Source of the DNA: JABCPE02 sp963520375
GTDB taxonomy: Bacteria > Bacteroidota > Bacteroidia > Flavobacteriales > Weeksellaceae
NCBI GenBank assembly: GCA_963520375.1
Contig: CAUQQF010000004.1
Span: 73,732 to 137,731, forward strand
Direction of reading: 5' to 3'
DNA length: 64,000 nt
Every line of letters starts with the position of its first letter. Within the stretch, counting starts at the first letter, position 1. A model generated the notes under the pieces. That model ran no database searches, was not told the DNA's origin, and saw only the letters and a list, made by a program, of their open reading frames with translations. The translations under genes were made by a program, and so were the position numbers. Positions 41,977 to 50,636 of the stretch are shown here, one piece after another.

Positions 41977-41980
41977 CCCT

Positions 41981-42652
41981 ATGAAAAGAATCGTGAAAAC
42001 CACAGGAGACAACAGCAGAACGCTTTATATAGAAGAGCTGGACGAGTGCTACCACTCGCATCATGGGGCATTGCAGGAGGCGGAGCATGTTTTTATAAAA
42101 AACGGATTAGAAAAACAGGATAAAAAAGAAATCAATATCTTGGAAATGGGCTTTGGGACGGGGCTGAATGTCTTGGTAACATTGCAAAAATTCCTTCAAT
42201 CAACGGATTTGAAAATCAACTATTATTCATTGGAGAAGTATCCCATTAGTCAGGAAGAAGCTCAAAATTTGGATTATGGAAAATTGTTTGAAAATCCAGT
42301 GATAAACGAAGCTTATACCGAAATTCATAGCTGTGAATGGGAAAAGCTGGTTCAGATTCAACCTAATTTCTTTTTGAAAAAGATAAAAACTGATTTTTTT
42401 GAATTGGATAAAATAGAACTTCCTGAGATAGATTTGGTGTATTATGATTGTTTCGGAGCGAGGGTTCAGCCCGATTTATGGGAGAAACCGCTGTTTGAAT
42501 TGGTTAAAACAAAAATGAAAAAAGGAGGGCTTTTGACAACATATTCTTCTAAAGGAAGTGTCAGAAGGGCTTTGCAAGAGTTAGGATTTGAGGTTCAGAA
42601 GCTGGATGGTCCCAAAGGAAAGCGTGAAATGCTCAATGCTATTTTATTATAA
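41981..42652 (+). CDS. mnmD: tRNA 5-methylaminomethyl-2-thiouridine methyltransferase MnmD
   Basis: 223 residues, a SAM-dependent methyltransferase that finishes the wobble-uridine modification of certain tRNAs. N-terminal YIEELDECYHSHHGALQEAE followed by HVFI is the family signature. The SAM site is NILEMGFGTGLNVLVT, and LVYYDCFGARVQPDLW holds the catalytic acidic residue. It corresponds to the methyltransferase half of MnmC, without the oxidase domain. The start is fixed by alignment of the N-terminus with the family. Confidence 0.92.
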   Translation: MKRIVKTTGDNSRTLYIEELDECYHSHHGALQEAEHVFIKNGLEKQDKKEINILEMGFGTGLNVLVTLQKFLQSTDLKINYYSLEKYPISQEEAQNLDYGKLFENPVINEAYTEIHSCEWEKLVQIQPNFFLKKIKTDFFELDKIELPEIDLVYYDCFGARVQPDLWEKPLFELVKTKMKKGGLLTTYSSKGSVRRALQELGFEVQKLDGPKGKREMLNAILL

Positions 42653-42654
42653 AA

Positions 42655-42690
42655 CAAAAAACCCTTAGATTTTTCTAAGGGATTGTTTAT
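42655..42690. terminator. Terminator between mnmD and the outer-membrane protein gene
   Basis: CCCTTAGA and TCTAAGGG form an 8-pair stem flanked by A-run and T-rich sequence between convergent genes. Confidence 0.7.
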
Positions 42691-42702
42691 TATTTTAAAT
42701 TT

Positions 42703-43182
42703 TTAGAAAGTAACTCTCATACCAAGTCCGAATCTTGCTGCATCAAAATCAGAGTTTCCTGTGTAGAACCAAATTCTAGGTCTCCAGTCGAAAAATATCC
42801 CTAGTGGAGCTCCTGGAATCTTGAAATCTATACCAGCAGCAGGCGCAAGAGAGAATATAGTGTTCCCCCCTCCTTTAGGGAAAGAAATACCAGGGCCCAT
42901 ACCAATATACCAAGCTAATCCTCTTGCAGAACCTCCAAATTGTTGTTCATAATGATACATAAAGCTAAGGTGAGTAGCACCTCTTCCAAATAATACTGCA
43001 AATTCTCCTGCATGATTTGAAGCAAAGAAATGTTTAACATGAGGACCAACTACAGTTCCATCTCCTACATCAGCAAGAATACCAATTCCTGTGTTATAGG
43101 TTGAACCTCTCTGTGCATTCATTTTTGATAATCCAAAAGAAAGCACCATCAAAATGCTTAATAATTTTACTACCTTTTTCAT
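42703..43182 (-). CDS. Small outer-membrane beta-barrel protein
   Basis: 159 residues with a signal peptide (MKKVVKLLSILMVLSFGLSKMNAQ; cut after AQ). The mature part is glycine- and aromatic-rich with alternating hydrophobic residues (FAVLFGRGATHLSFMYHY, GLAWYIGMGPGISFPKGG, GIFFDWRPRIWFYTG) and ends in a phenylalanine (GLGMRVTF), as expected for insertion by the BAM complex. About eight strands are likely. Function unknown; it stands alone behind its own promoter. Confidence 0.82.
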   Translation of the reverse strand: MKKVVKLLSILMVLSFGLSKMNAQRGSTYNTGIGILADVGDGTVVGPHVKHFFASNHAGEFAVLFGRGATHLSFMYHYEQQFGGSARGLAWYIGMGPGISFPKGGGNTIFSLAPAAGIDFKIPGAPLGIFFDWRPRIWFYTGNSDFDAARFGLGMRVTF

Positions 43183-43201
43183 AATTAGAAATTTAATTTT
43201 T

Positions 43202-43234
43202 CAAACTTACTAATAATTAACGAGAAAAGACAAA
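43202..43234 (-). promoter_or_regulatory. Promoter of the outer-membrane protein gene
   Basis: On the minus strand TTTG (43231-43234), 21 bases, TAAGTTTG (43202-43209). Good match to the consensus. Confidence 0.7.
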
Positions 43235-43262
43235 GTTTATTATACTTTTATAAAAAAATCCC

Positions 43263-43270
43263 TAATTTTG
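43263..43270 (+). promoter_or_regulatory. -7 box before the fRMsr gene
   Basis: TAATTTTG, 38 bases before the start codon; -33 element not clear. Confidence 0.45.
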
Positions 43271-43308
43271 GGGAGATTTTTAGCGTGTGATTTATAACTT
43301 ATATAATT

Positions 43309-43794
43309 ATGGCAGAAAATTTATTTATCCCAGAAAATGGAACAAAAATAGAAAAATACGAAGCGCTATTGCCTCAGCTGGAAGCTCTTGTAGAGGGCGA
43401 AACGGATCTGACGGCTAATTTGGCCAATGTTTCTTCGGCGCTGCATCAGGTTTTTTCTTGGTGGTGGGTAGGATTTTATTGGGTGAAAAATGAAGAACTA
43501 GTTTTGGCGCCATTCCAAGGGCCGATAGCTTGTACTAGGATAGAGTTTGGTAAGGGTGTTTGTGGAACAGCTTGGAAAGAGGAAAAATCCCAGCTGGTTC
43601 CTGATGTGGAAAAATTCCCTGGTCATATCGCGTGTAGTTCTGCTACCAAATCAGAAATCGTAGTTCCTGTTTTTGATAAGAATAGGAAAGTCGTAGGTGT
43701 TCTAGATGTGGATAGCGAACAGTATGGAACACTAGATGAAACGGATGTATTTTATTTAGAAAAGGTGGCAGAGATAGTTTCTGCGAAAATCTAA
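43309..43794 (+). CDS. msrC: Free methionine-(R)-sulfoxide reductase, GAF domain
   Basis: 161 residues, a single GAF domain that reduces free methionine-R-sulfoxide. The three catalytic cysteines are Cys75, Cys85 and Cys109 (IACTRIEFGKGVCGTAW, then GHIACSSATKSEIVVPV), with the same 10 and 24 residue spacing as Cys84, Cys94 and Cys118 of the E. coli enzyme. This distinguishes it from signalling GAF proteins. Confidence 0.92.
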   Translation: MAENLFIPENGTKIEKYEALLPQLEALVEGETDLTANLANVSSALHQVFSWWWVGFYWVKNEELVLAPFQGPIACTRIEFGKGVCGTAWKEEKSQLVPDVEKFPGHIACSSATKSEIVVPVFDKNRKVVGVLDVDSEQYGTLDETDVFYLEKVAEIVSAKI

Positions 43795-43809
43795 ACATGG
43801 GTTTAGATT

Positions 43810-44490
43810 TTATTCTTTTCCTTTAACAGAGAATTTTTCGTAGCCAGTGTAGGGTTTTAGGTAGCCCTGTTGCCAGTTGGAAATCAGCAGACTTTCCAGA
43901 TATTCATCATCTCTGTATTTGCGTGGGTTGTATTCCTTTTTGAGGTCTATGTCGGCTACATTTCCCTGTACATTCCACAGAAAAGCATTAAAACCGCCTT
44001 TGAGTTCTTTTATTAGTTCATAGACCGTTTTTCCTGTCGAACGGTTCATAAGTTTCGCGAAAATCTGCCCTTCAGAGGTGGTCAAATCCCTTAGTTTGGT
44101 TTCGTATTGTGAAGCCAGTTCTTTTTGTTTTTCTCTTATGTGTTTTCTTTTTTCTCCTCCTTTCATGTTTTGTATATCGGCCTGCAAACTGCGGTATTGC
44201 TCTAATGCAGTGAGAAACAGAGGATACACACGAGAGAGTTTTTTGTTAAGGAAAAAGTAATAATTTCGGTCAAGCTGGTTGTTGAATTTCGGTTTTGCTC
44301 CAAGGTATAGTTCATCCATGATGACTATCCGTTCTCCATCGATTTCATAAACTTTGGCTTTCAGAACATTGTCATAATAATATTCTTTTCCATATTCATC
44401 TATTAACATTTCTGTATTGGGTTTTTCCTGAGCGTTTAGAATAAGCCCGAAACAAATAAGAAATAAATAGTGTAGTTTATAAAAAATCAT
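43810..44490 (-). CDS. DUF4294 family exported protein
   Basis: 226 residues from MIFYKLHYLFLICFGLILNA, a signal peptide ending at NAQE. A longer in-frame start exists 117 bases upstream but would bury the signal peptide and overlap the divergent M42 gene. The body is helical and charged: YFFLNKKLSRVYPLFLTALE, then EKRKHIREKQKELASQYETK, and FAKLMNRSTGKTVYELIKEL, the core of DUF4294, found almost only in Bacteroidota. Function unknown. Confidence 0.83.
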   Translation of the reverse strand: MIFYKLHYLFLICFGLILNAQEKPNTEMLIDEYGKEYYYDNVLKAKVYEIDGERIVIMDELYLGAKPKFNNQLDRNYYFFLNKKLSRVYPLFLTALEQYRSLQADIQNMKGGEKRKHIREKQKELASQYETKLRDLTTSEGQIFAKLMNRSTGKTVYELIKELKGGFNAFLWNVQGNVADIDLKKEYNPRKYRDDEYLESLLISNWQQGYLKPYTGYEKFSVKGKE

Positions 44491-44542
44491 TACTTTTACA
44501 TCAATTTTTAATTTATTCAACAATACAAAAATCATTCCTTTT

Positions 44543-45619
44543 ATGGTTAAATTTAAAAAAGAATCGTTAGAATTTTTAGAAAAATATTTAAATACAGCAT
44601 CTCCCACAGGATTTGAACAAAACGGGCAGCAGCTTTGGTGTGACTATATCAGCCCTTTTGTGGACAAAGTGGAGGTGGATTATTACGGAACGGCATACGG
44701 AATTATCAATCCTAAAGCTGAGTTCAAAGTCGTGATAGAAGCCCACGCTGACGAAATCTCTTGGTATGTAAACTATATCACGGATGATGGACTGATTTAT
44801 GTTATTAGAAATGGTGGTTCAGACCAAGTCATCGCTCCATCTAAAGTGGTCAATATTCATGGTAAAAAAGGCGTAGTGAAGGGAGTTTTCGGCTGGCCTG
44901 CTATTCACACAAGAGCTAATCAGAACGAGCCAACACCTAAATTGGACAATATTTTCATTGACTGCGGAGCGACTACCAAGGAGGAAGTAGAGGAGCTGGG
45001 TATCCATGTAGGTTGTATGATTACTTACCCAGATGAGTTCTTTGAGCTGAATGACAGATATTTTGTTTGCAGAGCATTGGACAATAGAATGGGAGGTTTC
45101 ATGATTGCTGAGGTGGCTCGTATGCTGAAAGAAAACAAGAAAAAACTGCCGTTTGGGCTTTATATTACCAATTCTGTTCAGGAAGAAATCGGGCTTCGTG
45201 GAGCGGAAATGATAACTGAACGCATAAAACCAAATATTGCGATAGTTACGGATGTTACCCACGATACTACCACTCCGATGATTGAGAAAAAGAAAGAAGG
45301 CGACCAAAAATGTGGAGCAGGGCCTGTAATCGCCTATGCGCCAGCAGTGCATCACAAAGTAAGAGATTTGATAATAGAAACTGCCGAGAGAAATAACATT
45401 CCGTTCCAAAGAGCAGCGTGTAGCAGGGCTACAGGAACGGATACGGATGCCTTTGCTTATTCTAATGGAGGGATTCCATCGGCACTGATTTCTTTGCCGC
45501 TTAGATATATGCATACTACGGTAGAAATGGTGGATAAGAAAGATGTGAGCGATATTATAAAATTGATTTACAATACTTTATTACAAATTAAACCTAAAAT
45601 AGAACTAAAATATTTTTAG
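44543..45619 (+). CDS. M42 family metallo-aminopeptidase
   Basis: 358 residues, a dinuclear zinc peptidase of the TET/glutamyl-aminopeptidase group. Metal ligands and catalytic residues fall in IEAHADEISWYV, ALDNRMGGFMIAEV, NSVQEEIGLRGAEM, IVTDVTHDTTTP and the late histidine region MHTTVEMVDKKDV. It cleaves N-terminal residues from cytoplasmic peptides. The gene diverges from the DUF4294 gene and precedes a MerR regulator gene by 15 bases. Confidence 0.92.
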   Translation: MVKFKKESLEFLEKYLNTASPTGFEQNGQQLWCDYISPFVDKVEVDYYGTAYGIINPKAEFKVVIEAHADEISWYVNYITDDGLIYVIRNGGSDQVIAPSKVVNIHGKKGVVKGVFGWPAIHTRANQNEPTPKLDNIFIDCGATTKEEVEELGIHVGCMITYPDEFFELNDRYFVCRALDNRMGGFMIAEVARMLKENKKKLPFGLYITNSVQEEIGLRGAEMITERIKPNIAIVTDVTHDTTTPMIEKKKEGDQKCGAGPVIAYAPAVHHKVRDLIIETAERNNIPFQRAACSRATGTDTDAFAYSNGGIPSALISLPLRYMHTTVEMVDKKDVSDIIKLIYNTLLQIKPKIELKYF

Positions 45620-45634
45620 TAAAAATTAAAAATT

Positions 45635-45973
45635 ATGAAAATCAATCTTCCAGATAAACTGTATTATTCAATAGGAGAGGTGGCGTTGGCTTTCGGGGTC
45701 AATGCATCACTGCTCCGCTATTGGGAGAAAGAATTTCCCATTCTCAATCCTAAAAAAAACAAGAAAGGAACCCGCTATTTCACGCCAGAGGATATTAAAA
45801 ACTTGAAGATTATTTATCATTTGGTCAAAGAAAAAGGCTACACGCTGGATGGAGCTCGTATTGCGCTGGTAACCAATGATAAAATAGAGGAAAGTGTAAA
45901 TATCATAGAAAGGCTGGAATTTGTTAAAAGTGAACTAAATAAGCTAAAAAATTCACTAATTGACAAAGAATAG
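45635..45973 (+). CDS. MerR family transcriptional regulator
   Basis: 112 residues. The winged helix-turn-helix starts YYSIGEVALAFGVNASLLRY and continues WEKEFPILNPKKNKKGTRYF and TPEDIKNLKIIYHLVKEKGY. A C-terminal helix (about 78-110) would form the dimer coil. No cysteine ligand for a metal is present, so it does not look like a metal sensor. It probably shares a transcript with the M42 gene. Confidence 0.87.
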   Translation: MKINLPDKLYYSIGEVALAFGVNASLLRYWEKEFPILNPKKNKKGTRYFTPEDIKNLKIIYHLVKEKGYTLDGARIALVTNDKIEESVNIIERLEFVKSELNKLKNSLIDKE

Positions 45974-45984
45974 GCATAAATATA

Positions 45985-46016
45985 TTGTTTAATTCTAAAA
46001 AATAGTTTTATATTTG
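45985..46016 (+). promoter_or_regulatory. Promoter of the POT transporter gene
   Basis: TTG (45985-45987), 21 bases, TATATTTG (46009-46016). The -33 element overlaps the end of the MerR gene's downstream spacer. Confidence 0.7.
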
Positions 46017-46042
46017 CTATCCAAAAAATATAATAAATCATT

Positions 46043-47422
46043 ATGGAAGTAGTTCAACAGAAGAAGGGACATCCTAAAGGACTTTACCTCTTGTTTTTTA
46101 CTGAGATGTGGGAGCGTTTCAGTTATTATGGAATGCGTGCGATACTCATGTATTATCTCACGAAAACATATTTGCAGGGAGGATTAGGAATAAACTCAGC
46201 AGAAGCAAGTATTATTTATGGTAACTTTACGGGATTAGTGTATTTTACACCATTGATTGGCGGTTGGTTAGCAGATAAATATCTAGGACAGAGATTAGCT
46301 GTTACTATTGGCGGGATTACGATGATGTTCGGGCAGTTTGCTCTTTTTCTAATGAATAATATGACAGGGCTTTATATTGGGCTATTGTTATTAATTATAG
46401 GTAATGGGTTCTTTAAACCTAATATTTCTATACTGGTAGGAAAATTATATAAAGATGGAGATGAAAGAAGAGACTCTGCATTTTCTATTTTTTATATGGG
46501 GATAAATTTAGGTGCATTAATAGCTCCTATCGTAATAGGAGTCTTGACAGATGATATTTTTGCAGCTAAGGATAATAGCGGAGAAATAATATCTTATGGG
46601 TACAGATATGGATTTTTAGCATCATCTATTGGTATGTTATTAGGGCAGGTGGTATTTAATTTGTTAGCCCCTAAATATTTAGGAGAAATAGGAACAAAAC
46701 CTGTTGCAAAATTGGAAAAACAGGAGGAAGGGCAACAAGTAGATACTTTAAATAAAGAAGAAAAAGATAAAATAAGTGTAATATTTATTTTATTCTTATT
46801 TGCAGTATTCTTTTGGGCTGGATTTGAACAAGCGGGTTCTTCAATAGCATTATATACAGATAATTATATTGATAGAGATATTACATTACCATTTATTGGA
46901 GATTGGACGATTCCTTCATCTTGGTTTCAGTCAGTAAACCCTTTCTTCGTTGTTACTTTAGCTCCATTGTTTGCAATGTTTTGGAGTTCTCCTCTAGGGA
47001 GAAAAATATCTACACCTATTAAAATGGGGGTGGGGATGGTCATTCTAGGAATAGGTTTTTGGTTCATGTTAGGTGCCGTTTCAGAGAGAGGCGGCGATAT
47101 AAAAGATACAGCAGTAAAGGCGAGTCTTTTTTGGTTAGTAATGACATATTTTATACATACAGTAGGGGAATTATGTATTTCGCCAGTGGGGCTTTCAGTG
47201 GTGACTAAACTTTCTCCACCAAAATTAGCATCAGTGCTTATGGCGGTATGGATGTTGTCATCTTCGGTTGCTAATTTCTTGGGAGGATTTATTGCTGCTT
47301 ATGTTGAAAAAATGGGAGCAGGGCAAATTTTCACATATATTTCAGGATTTGTCATTGTTTGCGGAGTATTGCTTATATTGCTTAACAAACCTATCAGTAA
47401 AATGATGCACGGAGTGAAATAA
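46043..47422 (+). CDS. Proton-dependent oligopeptide transporter (POT/PTR family)
   Basis: 459 residues with 12 or more membrane helices, importing di- and tripeptides with protons. The N-terminal signature LLFFTEMWERFSYYGMRAIL contains the ExxERFxYY motif involved in proton coupling, followed by GGWLADKYLGQRLAV and FYMGINLGALIAPIV. A polar insert around residues 225-245 separates the halves. With several peptidase genes nearby it fits growth on peptides. Confidence 0.93.
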   Translation: MEVVQQKKGHPKGLYLLFFTEMWERFSYYGMRAILMYYLTKTYLQGGLGINSAEASIIYGNFTGLVYFTPLIGGWLADKYLGQRLAVTIGGITMMFGQFALFLMNNMTGLYIGLLLLIIGNGFFKPNISILVGKLYKDGDERRDSAFSIFYMGINLGALIAPIVIGVLTDDIFAAKDNSGEIISYGYRYGFLASSIGMLLGQVVFNLLAPKYLGEIGTKPVAKLEKQEEGQQVDTLNKEEKDKISVIFILFLFAVFFWAGFEQAGSSIALYTDNYIDRDITLPFIGDWTIPSSWFQSVNPFFVVTLAPLFAMFWSSPLGRKISTPIKMGVGMVILGIGFWFMLGAVSERGGDIKDTAVKASLFWLVMTYFIHTVGELCISPVGLSVVTKLSPPKLASVLMAVWMLSSSVANFLGGFIAAYVEKMGAGQIFTYISGFVIVCGVLLILLNKPISKMMHGVK

Positions 47423-47446
47423 ATGAAATTTTGTTAAATAAAGTAT

Positions 47447-47479
47447 AAAAGACCGTTAAATTTCGGTCTTTTATTTTTT
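47447..47479 (+). terminator. Terminator of the POT transporter gene
   Basis: AAAAGACCG and CGGTCTTTT form a perfect 9-pair stem with an 8-base loop, followed by a T-run. Confidence 0.85.
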
Positions 47480-47495
47480 GAAAGAAAAAAGTTTT

Positions 47496-47503
47496 TATAT
47501 TTG
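47496..47503 (+). promoter_or_regulatory. -7 box before the thioredoxin-like gene
   Basis: TATATTTG, 24 bases before the start codon; TTTG lies 15 bases upstream of it, shorter than the usual spacing. Confidence 0.5.
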
Positions 47504-47527
47504 TCGTTTATAAATTTTAGTATTCTA

Positions 47528-48073
47528 ATGAAAAAAATAGCAATTGTATTTTCTGTGTTTTCATCAATGTTTATGATGGCACAGGTAAACTGGATGAGTA
47601 TGGATCAGGCGCTGGAAGCACAGAAAAAAACGCCGAAAAAGATAATGATTAAGTTCTACACAGACTGGTGTTCTATGTGCAAAATGATGGATAAAAATAC
47701 TTTTTCCAATCCTGTCATTACAGAATATATCAATGATAATTACTACGCAGTGAAATTCAATTCCGAAGGGAATGAAGATGTAACTTTCCAAGGAAAAAAA
47801 TTCAATAATCCAGAATTTAACCCAAAAAGAAAACCAACTTATGGAGGTGGGCCTCAGCATCAGTTTGTAACTTATTTCGGTGTGAAGGGATATCCTACTA
47901 CGGTTTTCCTTGATGAAGACCAAAAGCTTTTGACAGGGCTTGTCGGTTATTTCAACCCGAGAGATATGGAAGCGTATTTGGCTCTTTTTGCGACCAATGA
48001 ATTTAAAAAAATAAAAACTCAGCAAGAGTGGCGGTCTTACAGAGAGAAATTTAAACATAAAATTAAAGATTAA
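47528..48073 (+). CDS. Periplasmic thioredoxin-fold protein
   Basis: 181 residues from MKKIAIVFSVFSSMFMMAQV, a signal peptide; an earlier in-frame ATG is part of the promoter region. The redox site is WCSMC (Cys48, Cys51) after IMIKFYTDW. The cis-proline lies in VKGYPTTVFLDEDQ. The domain is like DUF255/thioredoxin_7 proteins. It is followed after 4 bases by a DUF4920 gene, which also has a conserved cysteine pair, so the two may work together. Confidence 0.88.
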   Translation: MKKIAIVFSVFSSMFMMAQVNWMSMDQALEAQKKTPKKIMIKFYTDWCSMCKMMDKNTFSNPVITEYINDNYYAVKFNSEGNEDVTFQGKKFNNPEFNPKRKPTYGGGPQHQFVTYFGVKGYPTTVFLDEDQKLLTGLVGYFNPRDMEAYLALFATNEFKKIKTQQEWRSYREKFKHKIKD

Positions 48074-48077
48074 TCTT

Positions 48078-48560
48078 ATGAAAAGACTAATCTTATTGAT
48101 GGGAATTTTTGGGATAAGCCTTCTTCACGCTCAGAGTAATATCCCTGAGGCTCAGAAAGGAGTGGAGTACGGAGCTGGCGTTCCTGAAAACGTTGCTTAT
48201 AATGTGCAGTCTATAGACCAAGTGATAAAGTCTCTAAAGAAGAAAAACGAGATAGACAGAGTAACCATCAAGGGAAAAGTAACGGCGGTTTGTTCTAAAA
48301 AAGGATGCTGGGTTACATTAGAAAACACTCAGAATGTAGAGGTTTTCGTGAAGATGAAAGATTATGCTTTTTTCCTTCCGCAGAATATCGCTGGTAAAAC
48401 TATCCTGCTGGATGCGAAAGTAACTAAACAAGAAACTTCCGTGAAAGAACTTCGCCATTATGCCGAAGATGCAGGAAAATCAAAAGAAGAAATTGCCAAA
48501 ATCACAAAACCAAAAGTAGAAATACGAGTTTTAGCAAACGGAATCAAAGTCATAGATTGA
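48078..48560 (+). CDS. DUF4920 family exported protein
   Basis: 160 residues with a signal peptide (MKRLILLMGIFGISLLHAQ). The central domain reads RVTIKGKVTAVCSKKGCWVT followed by LENTQNVEVFVKMKDYAFFL, an OB-like fold with a CxxxxC pair that could bind metal or be a substrate of the neighbouring thioredoxin-like protein. It lies 4 bases after that gene. Function unknown. Confidence 0.87.
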   Translation: MKRLILLMGIFGISLLHAQSNIPEAQKGVEYGAGVPENVAYNVQSIDQVIKSLKKKNEIDRVTIKGKVTAVCSKKGCWVTLENTQNVEVFVKMKDYAFFLPQNIAGKTILLDAKVTKQETSVKELRHYAEDAGKSKEEIAKITKPKVEIRVLANGIKVID

Positions 48561-48578
48561 TAATTTTTTAAGTTAAAC

Positions 48579-48610
48579 AAAAAAAGTACTCCTTTTTGGA
48601 GTGCTTTTTT
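48579..48610. terminator. Bidirectional terminator
   Basis: AAAAAGTACTCC and GGAGTGCTTTTT form a 12-pair stem (one T-G) around a T5 loop between convergent genes. Confidence 0.85.
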
Positions 48611-48611
48611 A

Positions 48612-49832
48612 TTAAATATCTTTGGGTTTTTTCTTCACGAATAATGTGAGTGAAAATCCTAAACAAAGCAGAACCAGCCCAATAATATAGGAATAAACTC
48701 CTGCCTGCTCTTGGAAATAATCTTTCATATAAGCCGTAATCTGCGGGCCTATAAGTCCGCCTATTCCCCAGCCTACCATCATGATTCCGTAGAGAGAGGC
48801 CATCAGATTAGGGTTGTATTGTTCTTTGACCAAAGAAGGCATTACCCCAAGGCTTCCACCATAGCACAATAAAACCAAGCAAACGCCCAAGAAAAATACG
48901 ATAGGATTTTGAGTAAAAATGAGGACAATGAAAATGCAGATTTCTATCAAAAAAATCATCCTAAAAGTCTGGATTCTTCCTACTTTATCAGAAACGCCTC
49001 CCCACATAAACCTTCCAAAACCATTGCACAGAGAACTTACCCCTATCAGCGTAGCACCGTGCTGCTCCAGCTCTGTGGCGTCTGTCATTCCCTCAACTCT
49101 GAGGTAATCTTGTAATAAAGGTGACTGGAACGCGATGAAAATCATCCCTGCAATCACACTGAACATGAAAAACAACCAAGATGCGATGTATTCGCGCTGG
49201 ATGATGGTTTTATAAATTGCTGAAAATGAGATTTTTGCTGTGTTTTGGGAAGTGGTGCTTTTCGTGCTTAATTGATAAGTAAATATCGGTAAAACAATGA
49301 GCAGCATACAGCCAATTGCAAGGAAAGTAACAGCCAAATTTTCCTCAAATAAATTTAAGAAAAACGGAGCTAATATTTTAGACATGATTAAAGCGCCCAG
49401 CCCAAACCCTGTGACAACAAGTCCAGTAGCGAGACCTTGTTTGTCTGGAAACCAGCTTGATACAGCCACCACGGGCGTTACATATGCCATTCCCAAGCCT
49501 ATCCCGCCAATAAACCCGAAACCAATGTATAGTAAAGGCAAAATCTCTAATTTTAGAGCAAAATAAGAAACAATATATCCCAGCCCATAGAGTACAGCTC
49601 CCATAGTAGCGAGGTTTTTTAGTTTGAACTGATGTAGTTTCGCACCGCACCATGCTGATGTTACTCCCATCATCAGGTTAGAAATACTAAAAGCCCACGC
49701 CGTTTCGCCCTGTGTCCAGCCATACGCCTGGCTGACAGGCTTCTGAAAGAAACTCCACGCATAGACCGTTCCTAAAAATAAATGGGTAAGAATAGCCGCA
49801 ATAGCTATGAACCAACGATTTTTATTCTCCAT
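48612..49832 (-). CDS. MFS transporter of the oxalate/formate antiporter (OFA) group
   Basis: 406 residues with 12 hydrophobic segments. The N-terminus NRWFIAIAAILTHLFLGTVY followed by AWSFFQKPVSQAYGWTQGE and the TM4-5 block GFIGGIGLGMAYVTPVVAVS with SSWFPDKQGLATGLVV are typical of OFA-type transporters, which move oxalate, formate or other monocarboxylates. Substrate unproven. Confidence 0.87.
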   Translation of the reverse strand: MENKNRWFIAIAAILTHLFLGTVYAWSFFQKPVSQAYGWTQGETAWAFSISNLMMGVTSAWCGAKLHQFKLKNLATMGAVLYGLGYIVSYFALKLEILPLLYIGFGFIGGIGLGMAYVTPVVAVSSWFPDKQGLATGLVVTGFGLGALIMSKILAPFFLNLFEENLAVTFLAIGCMLLIVLPIFTYQLSTKSTTSQNTAKISFSAIYKTIIQREYIASWLFFMFSVIAGMIFIAFQSPLLQDYLRVEGMTDATELEQHGATLIGVSSLCNGFGRFMWGGVSDKVGRIQTFRMIFLIEICIFIVLIFTQNPIVFFLGVCLVLLCYGGSLGVMPSLVKEQYNPNLMASLYGIMMVGWGIGGLIGPQITAYMKDYFQEQAGVYSYIIGLVLLCLGFSLTLFVKKKPKDI

Positions 49833-49849
49833 ATAAAATAATTAGGGTA

Positions 49850-49857
49850 CAAAAATA
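49850..49857 (-). promoter_or_regulatory. -7 box of the OFA-type transporter gene
   Basis: Minus-strand TATTTTTG, 18 bases before the start codon. Confidence 0.45.
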
Positions 49858-49910
49858 TATAAATAATTTGAAACGAAAAAAATGTAATTCTTTCAGGATT
49901 TTGAAATAAA

Positions 49911-49937
49911 AATTACCCTCAATAATAGAGGGTAATT
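49911..49937 (-). terminator. Terminator after the YceI gene
   Basis: On the minus strand AATTACCCTC pairs with GAGGGTAATT around a 7-base loop and is followed by TTTATTTC. Confidence 0.75.
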
Positions 49938-49973
49938 CGCAATTTTAAATTTATAAATGAAAAAACTAAACTT

Positions 49974-50546
49974 TTATTCTGCTGTCATTTCAAAGTCTCC
50001 TTTTATTTGGACTTTGTCGCTGATCATCGCTTCTGGATATCCTCCACCGATACCAAAATCAGAGCGCTTGATAACTCCTACCACTTGGTATCCGTAAGTT
50101 TTTTTCTTACTCATAGGATTTACCACCATTCCTTTGTACAGCATATTTACGGTAACAGGCTTAGTTACACCGTGAAGCGTAAGATTTCCCATTACTTGGT
50201 ACATGTTTTTCTTCATCGCTTTGATGCTGGTTCCTTGGAAAGTCATTTCTGGGAATTTTTTAACATCGAAGAAATCTTCATTTCTGAGATGGTTATCCCT
50301 TGCCTCTATGTGCGTGTTGATAGAATTCACATCCACTACGAAACTGATTTTAGAGTTTGTGAAATTCTTTTCATCAACATTTATGCTTAGGGCAGCTTTC
50401 TCAAAATTTCCTGTAATTTCGCTAATTCCCAAGTGAGTTACCGAAAACTGAATTCTGCTGTGTGCAGGATCTGATTTTAAAGCATTTTGGGCAAATGAAT
50501 TTACAGCCATTAGACCCATAAATAATAATGATACTATCTTTTTCAT
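49974..50546 (-). CDS. YceI family periplasmic protein
   Basis: 190 residues with a signal peptide (MKKIVSLLFMGLMAVNSFAQ). YceI proteins have a lipocalin-like barrel that binds isoprenoid lipids. The family pattern is clear: SDPAHSRIQFSVTHLGISEI followed by TGNFEKAALSI, then SINTHIEARDNHLRNEDFFD and FPEMTFQGTSIKAMKKN, and the final RSDFGIGGGYPEAMISDKV. It is a single-gene unit. Confidence 0.92.
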   Translation of the reverse strand: MKKIVSLLFMGLMAVNSFAQNALKSDPAHSRIQFSVTHLGISEITGNFEKAALSINVDEKNFTNSKISFVVDVNSINTHIEARDNHLRNEDFFDVKKFPEMTFQGTSIKAMKKNMYQVMGNLTLHGVTKPVTVNMLYKGMVVNPMSKKKTYGYQVVGVIKRSDFGIGGGYPEAMISDKVQIKGDFEMTAE

Positions 50547-50568
50547 ATTCGTTAATTTTAATGATACA

Positions 50569-50576
50569 AAGATATT
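50569..50576 (-). promoter_or_regulatory. -7 box of the YceI gene
   Basis: Minus-strand TATCTTTG, 23 bases before the start codon. Confidence 0.5.
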
Positions 50577-50636
50577 GTTAATAAACTATTTAAAAAATTG
50601 ATTTATGATAAGATTTCAAAATATTTTTGCCTAAAA

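Noticed and set aside
44819..45514. A 231-codon open frame on the minus strand inside the M42 peptidase gene
   Set aside because: It is antisense to a well-supported enzyme gene, its translation is rich in Ser, His and Arg with no fold-like pattern, and no promoter or operon context supports it.
47564..48058. A 164-codon open frame antisense to the thioredoxin-like gene
   Set aside because: The sense strand codes for a complete thioredoxin fold with signal peptide; the antisense text has no recognisable features.
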